Positions 55,180 to 64,000 of a DNA stretch of 64,000 nucleotides are shown here, one piece after another. The notes beneath the pieces were generated by a model. That model did not search any database and was not told the origin of the DNA. It was given only the letters and a program-made list of their open reading frames with translations. Location: positions 14,999,592-15,063,591 of the forward strand of contig OX463862.1 of assembly GCA_949825065.1 (NCBI GenBank), written 5' to 3'. The position numbers and the translations under genes are program-made. The stretch comes from Odontocerum albicorne. Lineage: Eukaryota > Arthropoda > Insecta > Trichoptera > Odontoceridae. Each line of letters starts with the position of its first letter. Position 1 is the stretch's first letter.

Positions 55180-55400
55180 GTTAGGGTAAGCTGATAAGAC
55201 CGAAAGTCACACTTTCTTTTCAAGAAATACGCCTTTATTTCGCCTCCTCTAAATCTATGCACTTTCACAAACATACCCTCTTTTTTATTTTATTCCTTAC
55301 TTTTTGTTCCTTCAAAATAGCAGTAACTTAATCTAACCATATTTTCTGTTTTCTTTACAAATACTCATATTCATGTTTCCATTGTAGATTGAATTATTCA
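55180..55400 (-). mobile_element. LINE R-b 3' region, minus strand
   Basis: GATAAGACCGAAAGTCACAC and ACGCCTTTATTTCGCCTCC correspond to 16,045-16,100. Confidence 0.4.
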
Positions 55401-55429
55401 CTTGATAACGCGCGATATTCATTTTTAAC

Positions 55430-56010
55430 ATTTTAAAATATAACGAAGCAATACGTCTTCTATCGGCTCTAGCTGACATACTACTCGTACTAAACCTATA
55501 TCATATGTTTGTCACAATTCAAAAAAATTCATAGTTGCAATATTTGTATTCTGAAGTTCTTTTGAATGTGCCGATAGTAAAAATCGGAAGCAACGCTCGT
55601 ACTGAGAGTGGAGGTTCAAGTTAGTTCGATCCCACCACCACCCACGCTGTTACGGCGGATAAAATAAGTTCCCATCCAATGCGATCTACATTCATTCCCA
55701 TCCGTAGAAGATCTAAATCTTCCTTATTTTTTTATGAGCAGGACGTCATGTACTCGTAGTGTCGAAGAAGGAACTGCCCAAGGGGACCGGTGGCGACACT
55801 CCTGAGTGTGAAAAGAATGGTAGCAAGAATAGGAGAAGGTAAATGACTCGCAATTCAGTAAATATACTAGTACTTATAAAGCGGCTTAAAGTCTGAGAGT
55901 TAGATATGTTACCTTTAAACTATAACATTGCCTTACCGTACTGTAGATATAGCCCACGTCATATCTGTTTAACGCACTCTAACTTATTTAGACCGGAAAC
56001 TTTTGAACCA
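55430..56010. repeat. Foldback half plus interspersed repeat, copy 3
   Basis: ACGTCTTCTATCGGCTCTAG, then CCACCACCCACGCTGTTACG, GATCTAAATCTTCC, GCGACACTCCTGAGTGTG, and an AACTTTTGAACCAT end. Confidence 0.6.
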
Positions 56011-56129
56011 TGCTACGCATTTACCTTCCGTGATGATTACAAAAAGAAAAAAACCCAATCCATTCAAATATGACAAATGAGATGACTTTATTTGTATTTA
56101 CGCAGTTTAACTCTGTTATTAGTTTAACT

Positions 56130-56350
56130 GCTCTGACATTTCCTTCCTCCCTCTCTGCCCGCCCGTGTATGGGAAGGAGGTACAGCGTGGGCGGCCGGTA
56201 TCCCTCTCGGCGGACCGTTTCGGACAATCCTTTGTCCTCCCCGCCCGCCCAGCCGCCCAGCCAGATCGCCGATCGATGCCGTCCGGAGTGCTCGACTATC
56301 CCCCGCTTCGCTTGTTTTGACAGAGCGTTCCACAGAGATCGCCAAAATTT
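56130..56350. other. GC-rich island 2
   Basis: CTCTCTGCCCGCCCGTGTA, GCGTGGGCGGCCGG, CCGCCCGCCCAGCCGCCCAG: C-rich, Sp1-like boxes. Promoter-like, but no gene could be attached. Confidence 0.35.
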
Positions 56351-56609
56351 CTATATTTTCTAATCTTCTTCATGATCTATTTACGTATGCCTACTAGACC
56401 TGATTCTATAGTATATTCATTGTTCACTCGTCAACAGAATTAAAGTTACTGGATCCAAATGTAACAGAATACCAAAACAAAATAATAATTCAAGGACAAT
56501 TTTCATATCTATAGAAAAATATATTTGGCAAGAAAACTGCAAAAAACTTAACAAGGGAAAACGAACCTCAAAGAAACCTTTGTAGATCTTCCGATATGTA
56601 ATATAACTA

Positions 56610-56945
56610 GTTACATGGCCACGCGGTAACGCACTGGACTTCCGCGCGGAAAGTCGCCGGTTCGAACCCCGCACTGTGCAACTCCCCTCGAATAACAGGC
56701 ATTTTTCCGCCTAGTATTCGGGGGTATAAGGATATCTATGACTAAGGTCATTTCTATTCTCTCAAAAAAAAGAATAAATAAGCCGGTTTGCTCCGATCGT
56801 TTCGGATCCAGTACAGCGGTGTGGCCGATGAGTTTCTTTACGAAACTCCACGACACTCCACGGCTTCGCTTTCCAACTAAATTGACGTTGGAATGGCGAG
56901 GGGATCCTCGAATAAAAGATCCAGTAATGAACAAAATATAGCAAC
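56610..56945 (+). mobile_element. SINE-A, full-length reference copy
   Basis: tRNA-like head with GGCCACGCGGTAACGCACTG (box A), CGCCGGTTCGAACCCCGC (box B). Then CTCCCCTCGAATAACAGGC, TTTCCGCCTAGTATTCGGGG, an internal A-run and GCCGGTTTGCTCCGATCG. The 3' end is TTGGAATGGCGAGGGGATCC with TCGAATAAAAGATCCAGTAA. About 330 bp; RNA polymerase III promoter expected in the head. Confidence 0.82.
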
Positions 56946-57109
56946 ACGTTCAACTTTAGATGTACAAAACGCTTAACATAACTTATACATTTTTCATAAT
57001 ACTTAAAATAACTTATATAACGTGTTTAAAATAACTTCAAAGTAATAAAATCACTACATATACTGTATTGTATTACGAAAAGGTCTCCCAAGATAAGATG
57101 AAGCGGAGC

Positions 57110-57330
57110 TCTGTTGTATTATGTTACTCTTTCGTTGTATACAGTACAACCTTGCGGGGTTGATTGCCTCGTGGTAATCAATTCCAACCAACTAGAAATA
57201 TGTTAACGAGTCCTTGAGTAAAAACCAGTCTGGAATATTTTTTTAAATAAATCTGATTTCTAACGGGGATCGAACCCTCCAACCTCCGAGATCAAAGCGT
57301 TTTACCAACTAGGCCACGGAGGCTGTCGCA
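57110..57330 (-). mobile_element. SINE-B, full-length reference copy
   Basis: Reverse complement: CCTCCGTGGCCTAGTTGGTA (box A), GGAGGGTTCGATCCCCGTTA (box B), a CAGACTGGTTTTTACTCAAG body, and TAGTTGGTTGGAATTGATTA with CAACCCCGCAAGGTTGTACT tail. About 215 bp. Confidence 0.82.
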
Positions 57331-57724
57331 TGAATATGTTAATAATACTATATTAATATATAAATACTTAGAAAATTAATAGGTAGGGCTGATATTTCAA
57401 CATATTAACGTGTTTTGCAAAACAAAAACAAATCTTTTGGTTTCCACAACAATTGTGCTGTATTTCAAATCTGTTTTTGAATACAAGGACAACCTGATGG
57501 GCTTATTTCCAAGTGACAATATCTTCACATTTTTTAAACAATAAGATGATTCATAAACAAATACTGCAACTCGATTGCGTTTAAAGGAGAGCCTGAAAAT
57601 TTCCAAGAGGAATATTCCGAGAAGTATTTATTTCGAGAAGTCACCAAAATGCATGTTTTAATGTTTGACGTCACACGTTTCCTCTTATATTCTTCCTAAC
57701 GTAGATAATTTTCCGAAAACCACT

Positions 57725-57950
57725 GGTCACCGACCCCTGTCTGTGGTGGCGCTATGTAGGCGTCCCCCGCCCCCCGTGCGCTGTGTGCACAGTGACGGAG
57801 CGTGGAGATAAAGCGCCCCCCAGCCCAGGGGCCCGTTGCCAGGCGACCGCCCGCCCATCACAACACACCGCGAGGAGAGATGAGCGACCCGGACACCCAC
57901 ACCCGGTGGGCGGGGACAGGCGGCCGGGGAGAAAGCACCACTAAATGAGA
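57725..57950. other. GC-rich island 3 with an X-box-like site
   Basis: CCCCCGCCCCCCGTGCG, GCGCCCCCCAGCCCAGGGG and GGGCGGGGACAGGCGGCCGG. Near 57,836 GTTGCCAGGCGAC fits the two half sites of an RFX X-box (RYYNCC, short spacer, GGNRAC-like). The function is inferred from sequence only. Confidence 0.35.
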
Positions 57951-58266
57951 CAGTCTGAAAGTACTGCTCCATTTTTAACGTCTGGTGTTTTAGTATTTAG
58001 CTTACATAACATTTATTCTAATATTATATATCGTGTTCGTATTCCCAACGAACCCAATTTATGCATATCTAAAGCGGTTACGCAGAAAAGTATTTTTTTA
58101 AATATAAATTTAAATATGTCCGAATAAAGTATGTACTTCAGTGAGATCAACTTATTTGTCTTTCGTTCACAATAAAGGCTGTCCAAAATAGTTTACATAT
58201 TTAAAAAAAATCATATTCAAAAGCCATTTAAATGTGTTTTAACGTCCCTAGAATATTTACTTTTGT

Positions 58267-58398
58267 CAATGTAATATGAAATATGTCAATATCCGAAGCA
58301 GTCCCGTTCAAAAGAGATAAGGCCCTTCCAACAGGCATAGCTGCTGGGAATCCATTCTTGTTTATGTGATTGAGAACAGTTCTTGCCGGCGCAGTCAA
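58267..58398. repeat. Interspersed ~130-bp repeat, copy 2
   Basis: TATGAAATATGTCAATATCC, CCCTTCCAACAGGCATAGC, ACAGTTCTTGCCGGCGCAGT as at 28,490-28,625. Confidence 0.8.
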
Positions 58399-58494
58399 GT
58401 ATTGTGCTTAAAAAAGATACCCTTGTAAAATCTCATAAAATGCATTATCGATCAAATTCGGTATCGATCTTCTTCAAGAAGTATCCTCTAACTT

Positions 58495-58695
58495 CCATGA
58501 CTGAGTTTGTAAGACGCCTTTCTTCCAGCTCTGGGGTTATGGGATCAATTCCCGTTGATACCCAGATTATTTATTAAAAGAGTTCCTGTCTGGTTTTCAC
58601 TTGAGGATTGTTTGACTTGACACCTTTCTAGTTTGTTGGAAGATATTGACACATTGTTATAAGCCTACATTGTTGTACTGTATACAACGAATCTG
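58495..58695 (+). mobile_element. SINE-B, plus strand
   Basis: Head remnant ATGACTGAGTTTGTAAGACG, box B GGGATCAATTCCCGTTG, body GTCTGGTTTTCACTTGAGG, tail TTGTTGGAAGATATTGACAC and TTGTACTGTATACAACGA. Confidence 0.7.
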
Positions 58696-58879
58696 CGTTA
58701 GAATATTTCAGAATTAAATTTCATCTTGAAAAAATGTTCCATACAATGCTGCCTTGTTTTCTCTATTATCCCAGAAGAAGTAAAATGTGCGTTAGGTATT
58801 TTTTTGCTTACATACATGTAATTAATGGTCGCCTTGCATAGAACGGTATAACAATGTTTGATAAAGTACTCGTAAATAA

Positions 58880-59205
58880 TTATCGGATAAAGAATAAGCG
58901 TGTTAGATACTCAAATGTATGTTATAAGAAGAATTAAGAAAGGAATTTTGAGATGGTTTGGCCACATTGAGAGAATGAGTTGCGAAAGAATTACGAAACA
59001 AATATGTACATAGTCTGAAATAGAGAGCGAGGAAAGAGTGGAAGGAGAAAAATTGAGAAATTTTGACAGAGGGAAAAGTAAAATTATAAGAAACAAAAGT
59101 GCATATATAACAAGATGTATGGATGTGGACGAAGGAAAAGTCGTGTGCGTAGATAGAAAGGCGTGGAGACCTGTCATGGCGTGATGGTATGTATACCATA
59201 TACTC
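58880..59205 (+). mobile_element. LINE R-b 3' region
   Basis: TTTTGAGATGGTTTGGCCAC (LRWFGH), GCGAAAGAATTACGAAACAA, GTGTGCGTAGATAGAAAGGC, ending ATGGCGTGATGGTATGTAT. Confidence 0.68.
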
Positions 59206-59212
59206 GTATATA

Positions 59213-59408
59213 TCGCCTGTTGAGAATCATAGTGGCGAAACTTCAAAAAAATTAATTTTCGAGTTAAGACTTCCAAATGGCACTAAAATGACTCCTTTTT
59301 TACGTGCGTAAGTGGCGAAAGTATATGAGTCATTTTAGTGCCATTTGGAAGTCTTAACTCGAAAATTTATTTTTTTGAAGTTTCGCCACTATGATTCTCA
59401 ACAGGCGA
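59213..59408. mobile_element. Palindromic MITE-like element, 82-bp arms
   Basis: Arms 59,213-59,294 and 59,327-59,408 begin TCGCCTGTTGAGAATCATAG and are almost perfectly complementary; the loop is 32 nt. No coding capacity. It abuts the LINE R-b 3' end, which suggests insertion at or near the LINE's simple-repeat tail. Confidence 0.85.
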
Positions 59409-59409
59409 C

Positions 59410-60275
59410 ATGTAAGGTGATTAAAGTAAGTTTTGGATTATTATTACGAAAAATGATGTCTTCGCTGCCGGACTCGCCCTTTATTGGTGGGATGTATCTC
59501 GACCGGGGGGATGTTATGCGATGAGCCCAGACCTTTTGATAGCTTCTCTGTTTTATATATTTTCTGCTATTTATCTTGAGATATACGAGTATGGAATTTC
59601 GGAATGTATTAACGAGTATATTCGAAATGTAAATAATATGTTGCTATGCTATCGATGGACCTATAATTATTTGTAAAATCACGCTATTTATTGACATTTC
59701 AAAGGACCCTATTGCATAGTAACTTCTAAACGCTCTTGAGTTGTGGTCTATCAGCAGAATTGGACGATAAGAAGGCTTAATGAGAATTTACCAGTACACA
59801 ATCGTGACTGTCGACTGTCGATGGCCGCCCGTTATATAATAATTTGCATGAACACGTCCACAACGCTTACGAGATCGGACCCGAGACGCGCAACAAAGGC
59901 GTATAAAAAAGTAATTGGCGACCATCTCGTCGGTTATAAATAGAAGATTGATCATTTCATCGTTAAGGAAGACAAGGATTGGATAAAACGTGAAGACAAA
60001 AAGCGAATTTAAAGAGCAAATACGTAAAACTTGTTTATTATTATTATATAAAAAGGGGCTACCCAACCTTTTTGTATACGTGAGTTAATTATTCTGGAGT
60101 GCGACGTCGCTATCTGCCAGTGTACAGGAAAAAATACAAAATTATTATGAGATGTAATAATTTGATATTTATTGTGTACAAAATTATATATTTTAGTACA
60201 TGCAATAGAAGAAAAAGTAAAGATCTGCTCAAAAGCATGCCGCGATCGACTGGTTGGGTGCCTCTGTTATATTAA
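59410..60275. other. No supported gene
   Basis: Short frames on both strands (59,743-59,943 and 59,788-60,066) overlap each other and show no domain. Confidence 0.45.
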
Positions 60276-61328
60276 TTAACCTTTTAACCGCGTTAAAAAT
60301 CAAATTCGACAAACCCTGTGCGCGGCACAATTTCGGCGTTTTTTAATTCCTAAGTTTAAATGCGTATTTAGTTACCACTGATATTTAATTACAACTGCAG
60401 GTAAACATAACACACAAGTAATTTTCTGATAATAAATAAAAGTCATTACTCTTGAAATAAAGGAGATAAATTAAATATTACGTAAAATAAACAAACGAAT
60501 GATACGATCATAGAAATTCTTCTTTCCACACTCCCCCACTCAAGTGCCTATCTGTGTGTGTGTGACGAGTCTGCACTGGGACGTGACGGGATTCAGCGCG
60601 TATTGTATGGGCACAAGGATATGAATTATGAAGTGTTTTTTACTTCACAAACACTATAAATCTCACTCTGTTCACACCATATTTATTGGTCTATATTGAA
60701 ATACTTAACTCAGAATTATTTATTATTATGAAATAAAAATTGAGATTGTTTATTTTTCAATATTTCTTTTTCTCGTGGTATGCCCTAAAGCATGGTTGGA
60801 AACACAACGGAACATTGCATTCAGAACACATAAATTTAGTCATTTTACGCACTTTAACATTTATTTTAGTTTTAGCACAGACATGACACCTTCGACGTGG
60901 ATTTTTGCACTTTGGCGTAGATGGAATGTTTATCTTTTCATGATTTAAATATTTTTTTGGTATAAATCTTGTAGGGTTGTCAGCAGAAGTAGTGGGGCAT
61001 TGAACTTTGTTGAGCATTACTTTTTACGATTTTTTCTCAATCAATTGCCGAATAACAGCTAGCTGAAATTCAGCCAGACTAATCGATTTAGATGTAACAA
61101 GTTTGTACAAAATATGGGCGTTGAGCAAATACAAATCTATTACATGGAAAAACACCTTCTTGTACCATTTGACGGACTTTCTCATGCAATTTAATCCACT
61201 TAGCATCATGTCCGCTTTGTCTACCAAACCCATACATTTGTTGTTTATAGTTAAGGCATTAACGTTGTGGAGGTTTAAAGACATTGTAATTTATTTTTAA
61301 CAAACACTGTTTATTCCACTTTTTTTAT

Positions 61329-61373
61329 GACGGTATAACCCTACCGGTTTCAAGGCTTTCACCTCATCTTCAG
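61329..61373 (-). ncRNA. Hammerhead-like core in the inverted pLTR
   Basis: Inverted twin of 62,399-62,443, with the same CTGAAGA, GAAAC and GTC positions. Confidence 0.4.
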
Positions 61374-61383
61374 GGGAGCGTAA

Positions 61384-62346
61384 ACAAGACTAAATGCTGT
61401 TCGGACTGGCACCGATATAGACACTTCAACGGTTGGAGGCGGGAGGGGTGAGAGGAAGGCTATAAATTCTATAGAAAGTTTTATAAAATTTACATTAGAA
61501 ACAGAACAGGACGGAAAATTAAATTTCTTGGACCTAACATTATCTCGGAAAAAAGGCACATTTGACTTTGATATATATAGGAAAAATACTTATTCAGACT
61601 CTATAATACCAGCAACTTCTAACCATCCTAATAATCATAAATTCGCCGCCTTTAACTGTATGCTTCATAGATTGCTCAGTGTCCCATTAACCGACGACAA
61701 TTTTAAAAAGGAATTAATAACCATAAAAAAAATTGCTACAAATAATGGCTATCCTGGAAGCCTCATTGATTCACTTTTAAAAAACAAAACAAAAAAGAAA
61801 CTTATAAAAGATTATATATTTAACGACACCTATAAGCATACCTATAAATGGAGCAAAGTCCTATTTATAAAAAATATATCAAATGAAATAACCAAAAATA
61901 TTCCAAGTCACATAAAGCCAGCTTTTTACACTAACTTTAATCTCCGGAAACTCTTATTTAATGGGAAAGGCAAAAATGGAATACTTAACAACAGCGGTGT
62001 GTATAAACTTTTATGTGCTGACTGTGATAATTTCTATATAGGAAAGACAGGAAGATCTTTTGAAAAGAGATTTCGTGAACACCAATCTGCTTTAACAAAT
62101 CCTCTAATTTATTCTGAAATGGCTAATCATTGTCACCGTGAGAATCATACTTTTTCTATCGATGATGCCAAATTCTTACATATTAGCGACAACGGAAATA
62201 GATTGGACAGATTGGAGGCCCTAGAAATTTCTAAGTCAGTATACCGATCAGAGCATCTGCTGAATACTTATTTCCCCAAAATCTCCCCGCTCTTGGCCGA
62301 AATTATACCTAGCCTTCCTCTCACCCCTCCCGCCTCCAACCGTTGA
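61384..62346 (+). CDS. PLE reverse transcriptase tail with GIY-YIG endonuclease, 5'-truncated
   Basis: The frame is open from 61,384 without a good ATG; the 5' part of it (61,384-61,463) is antisense of the inverted end, so the real protein begins inside. From about 61,470: a DGKLNFLDLTLSRK stretch, DFDIYRKNTYSD, SNHPNNHKFA, NGYPGSLI, which is the PLE RT post-palm/thumb region; palm motifs (F..DD) are missing. Then the endonuclease: GVYKLLCADCDNFYIGKTGR holds the GIY-like GVY, a CX2C, YIG and the catalytic Arg. HCHRENH supplies the His pair of the CCHH motif seen in PLE endonucleases, and LEALEI a likely catalytic Glu. Stop at 62,346. Likely once a 5'-truncated insertion, probably not functional. 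Confidence 0.85.
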   Translation, partial: TRLNAVRTGTDIDTSTVGGGRGERKAINSIESFIKFTLETEQDGKLNFLDLTLSRKKGTFDFDIYRKNTYSDSIIPATSNHPNNHKFAAFNCMLHRLLSVPLTDDNFKKELITIKKIATNNGYPGSLIDSLLKNKTKKKLIKDYIFNDTYKHTYKWSKVLFIKNISNEITKNIPSHIKPAFYTNFNLRKLLFNGKGKNGILNNSGVYKLLCADCDNFYIGKTGRSFEKRFREHQSALTNPLIYSEMANHCHRENHTFSIDDAKFLHISDNGNRLDRLEALEISKSVYRSEHLLNTYFPKISPLLAEIIPSLPLTPPASNR

Positions 62347-62398
62347 AGTGTCTATATCGGTGCCAGTCCGAACAGCATTTAGTCTTGTTTACGCTCCC

Positions 62399-62443
62399 CT
62401 GAAGATGAGGTGAAAGCCTTGAAACCGGTAGGGTTATACCGTC
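62399..62443 (+). ncRNA. Hammerhead-like core in the direct pLTR
   Basis: CTGAAGA (62,399), stem II closed by a GAAA loop, GAAAC, CGGTA/TACCG stem and GTC (62,441-62,443). GTTTA upstream and TAAAC downstream could form the far part of stem I. One extra C after GAAAC departs from the textbook core. PLE pLTRs are known to carry hammerhead motifs. Confidence 0.45.
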
Positions 62444-64000
62444 ATAAAAAAAGTGGAATAAACAGTGTTTGTTAAAAATAAATTACCATACATTTGTTGT
62501 AATCGATTACGCACTTGGGTTTTTGTATGGCTTCACCAGTTGACCTGTTTACTTTTCCAGTACAATCTTTTGAATCGTCATGAAGAGTGGTAAGCATGTG
62601 CACGTCGCGCCGATCACACCATTTCAGCGCCAGCAATTTTCTATTGTTAAAAGATTCCACTTCTCGCTTTCTCAATTTTTTAAACTTTGGCATGCCTTTT
62701 CGGTTTTTATACACTGTTCCACAAGCATTTGTTTTGTTTTCATATAATCTTTTAAAGAGTTCAGGGCTAGTGTACCAGTTATCACAAAACAAACTGTGTC
62801 CTTTTCCGATATAATTATTTAACAGAGTTGTGACCACTGAACCAGATATACCGAGTCCCATTTCATTGTCAATTTCAGTTTGAGATCCTGTATAAATTAT
62901 GAAATCTAATATATATCCTGTCATCACGTCACAGAGTACAAACATTTTTATTCCAAATCTATGCCGTTTTGACGGGATATATTGTTTGAAAACCAAGCGC
63001 CCTTTGAAAGCAATTATGCTTTCATCTATGCAGAGATTCTGAAAAGGTGCGAAGGTTTCTTTAAATATTTTTCTGGTAAAATCAATCAAAATTTTTATTT
63101 TATGCAGTCTATCTGATGATTTTGATGCGTTGTCACTAAAATGTAGCATCTGTAAAATGAGCTCAAATCGGTCCCTAGACATTGTTTGCCCGAAAATAGG
63201 ACTCAGCAGAAGAGGATCTGTTGACCAGTGCTTCTCGATGGTAAGATGACGATTCTTCGTTATTAACATTGTAACTGCTACAAATATGTACATTTCGTAA
63301 ATAAATGTATCATACCATCTTCTTATCCTTGATTTATCTCCAAAACTTTTATTATTAATTTCATGTTGATAAAAACTATTCGTTTCGTCAACAATTTTGC
63401 TAGTTATATCTTCATTGAGAAAATGTTCAAAATAGTCAAGTTCGGTGGAGTTTTCAGAAAACGTAATGTCTGGATTCACTCCTGAAAATGCGTTGAAATT
63501 ATGAATAACCGGAATATGTGAACCCGAAAGCCACGAAGATGAATACGTTTCTGTAGACGATTCACCGCCAAATCCAACATTTTCATCATTATCAGAATCA
63601 ATAACATCACTAAGGTTCGAAATATTATCGTCTTCACTAATACTTGATCCGTAATTTGACCCAAGTTCACATACGTAATCGCCAATTTCTTCTTCACTTA
63701 GACCACGTTTAGTCATAATGAATATAACGTGTTAAAAATAATAAAACAGAAAATTTAAAATTTATTGATTTCAAATACAAATATCAAATTTGAAATCAAA
63801 ACACTAAAAACTGACAATAACTAAACGAACCATACACAATTATATAGTCACTAATTAAAAATATTTGAAAAGAAATAAAAAAAATCAGATTGAATGCTGC
63901 TCGTATATAAAATATTTAGTAATGTTTACGTAAGCGAAAGACGCGCCACGTGTCACTGAACCGGGCCAGTACAGCGTGCGTCACATACTGTCCACACATA

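Larger units (their letters stand above)
61239..62486 (+). mobile_element. Penelope-like element inserted in piggyBac
   Basis: Flanked by CCATACATTTGTTGT at 61,230-61,244 and 62,486-62,500; part of the duplication may be microhomology. Structure: an inverted 41-bp ORF-start piece, inverted pLTR plus ORF end (61,286-61,463), a truncated ORF reading plus, and a direct ORF end with pLTR (62,310-62,486). The two ends form a ~177-bp inverted repeat. PLEs are known for such pLTRs and for a short extra ORF-start segment at one end. Confidence 0.88.
60757..63716 (-). pseudogene. piggyBac transposase, split by a PLE and one nonsense codon
   Basis: From ATG 63,716 an intact 409-codon part runs to 62,487. 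It has an acidic Ser-rich N-terminus, FGDKSRIRRWYDTFIYEMY, LCIDESIIAFKGR (first catalytic Asp, residue 231), HRFGIKMFVLCD and SLFCDNWYTSPELF (second catalytic Asp, residue 312), ending IDYNKCM. The reading resumes at 61,244 with NKCMGLVDKADMM (third catalytic Asp region) to KKS and a single in-frame TAA at 61,024. After two codons the same frame continues through the C-terminal Cys-rich finger: CHVCAKTK, MCSECNVPLCFQPCF, YH. Only two lesions separate it from an uninterrupted family-like protein, so it died recently. Confidence 0.92.
60280..64000 (-). mobile_element. piggyBac element, right terminus outside the window
   Basis: TTAA at 60,276-60,279 is followed by CCTTTTAACCGCGTTAAAA, a piggyBac-like end. 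Subterminal segments resemble each other in inverted form: TGACGAGTCTGCACTGG (about 60,562) and the reverse complement of 63,940-63,982, TGACGCACGCTGTACTGG. The element therefore starts at 60,280 and its other TTAA should lie just beyond 64,000. It contains a transposase gene broken by a PLE. Confidence 0.7.

Noticed and set aside
59788..60066. 92-codon minus-strand frame
   Set aside because: Overlaps an opposite frame of similar length; no domain, no start or splice evidence.

Overview
The window looks like AT-rich nuclear DNA of an insect. It has no bacterial-style gene blocks. Almost everything recognisable is a mobile element or its remains: mariner, pogo/Tigger, hAT, piggyBac, several non-LTR retrotransposon (LINE) families, a solo LTR, tRNA-derived SINEs and a Penelope-like element (PLE). 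Many SINE and LINE tails carry a motif of the form TTGGAAGAGATTGCC, a short hairpin and CCGCC. From memory this resembles lepidopteran SINE/LINE tails, so a moth or butterfly is my best guess; it is an inference. No complete host gene is visible. A few short splice-flanked or well-started reading frames (near 4.5, 6.5, 12.6, 33.9 and 46.8 kb) could be exons or remnants.

Layout. 0-12.6 kb: LINE 3' ends, a hAT MITE with an 8-bp target duplication (6.0 kb), a possible host exon (6.5 kb), an internally deleted mariner (7.7-8.6 kb), a second mariner family remnant (9.4 kb), a run of hairpins (9.7 kb), LINE fragments and foldback repeats. 12.6-19 kb: a ~75-bp tandem array split by a 1.1-kb hAT element, LINE remnants, a solo LTR whose empty site survives in a nearby duplicate, and a diverged PLE. 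19-24 kb: two copies of a palindromic MITE, LINE C-termini, a 244-bp palindromic PLE mini-element, a piggyBac-type MITE and SINEs. 24-33 kb: a 53-bp tandem array, a second deleted mariner, pogo remains, and many LINE and SINE pieces. 33-43 kb: the quietest part, mostly AT-rich unassigned sequence, with one candidate exon, one LINE C-terminus and one piggyBac-type MITE. 43-60 kb: more MITEs, a 30-bp minisatellite interrupted by an insertion, SINEs of two tRNA-headed families, three GC-rich islands and two kinds of large palindrome. 60-64 kb: a nearly full piggyBac transposase on the minus strand, cut by a PLE insertion that carries an RT-tail/GIY-YIG reading frame.

The main story is nested transposition. 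PLE pieces of one family occur at least seven times. In the two best copies a pLTR-like segment is present in inverted orientation at both ends, each insertion is flanked by an 11-15 bp target duplication, and the pLTR contains a hammerhead-like core. The PLE end also supplies an ATG and about 15 codons that read in frame into the host element twice (a LINE reverse transcriptase and the piggyBac transposase).
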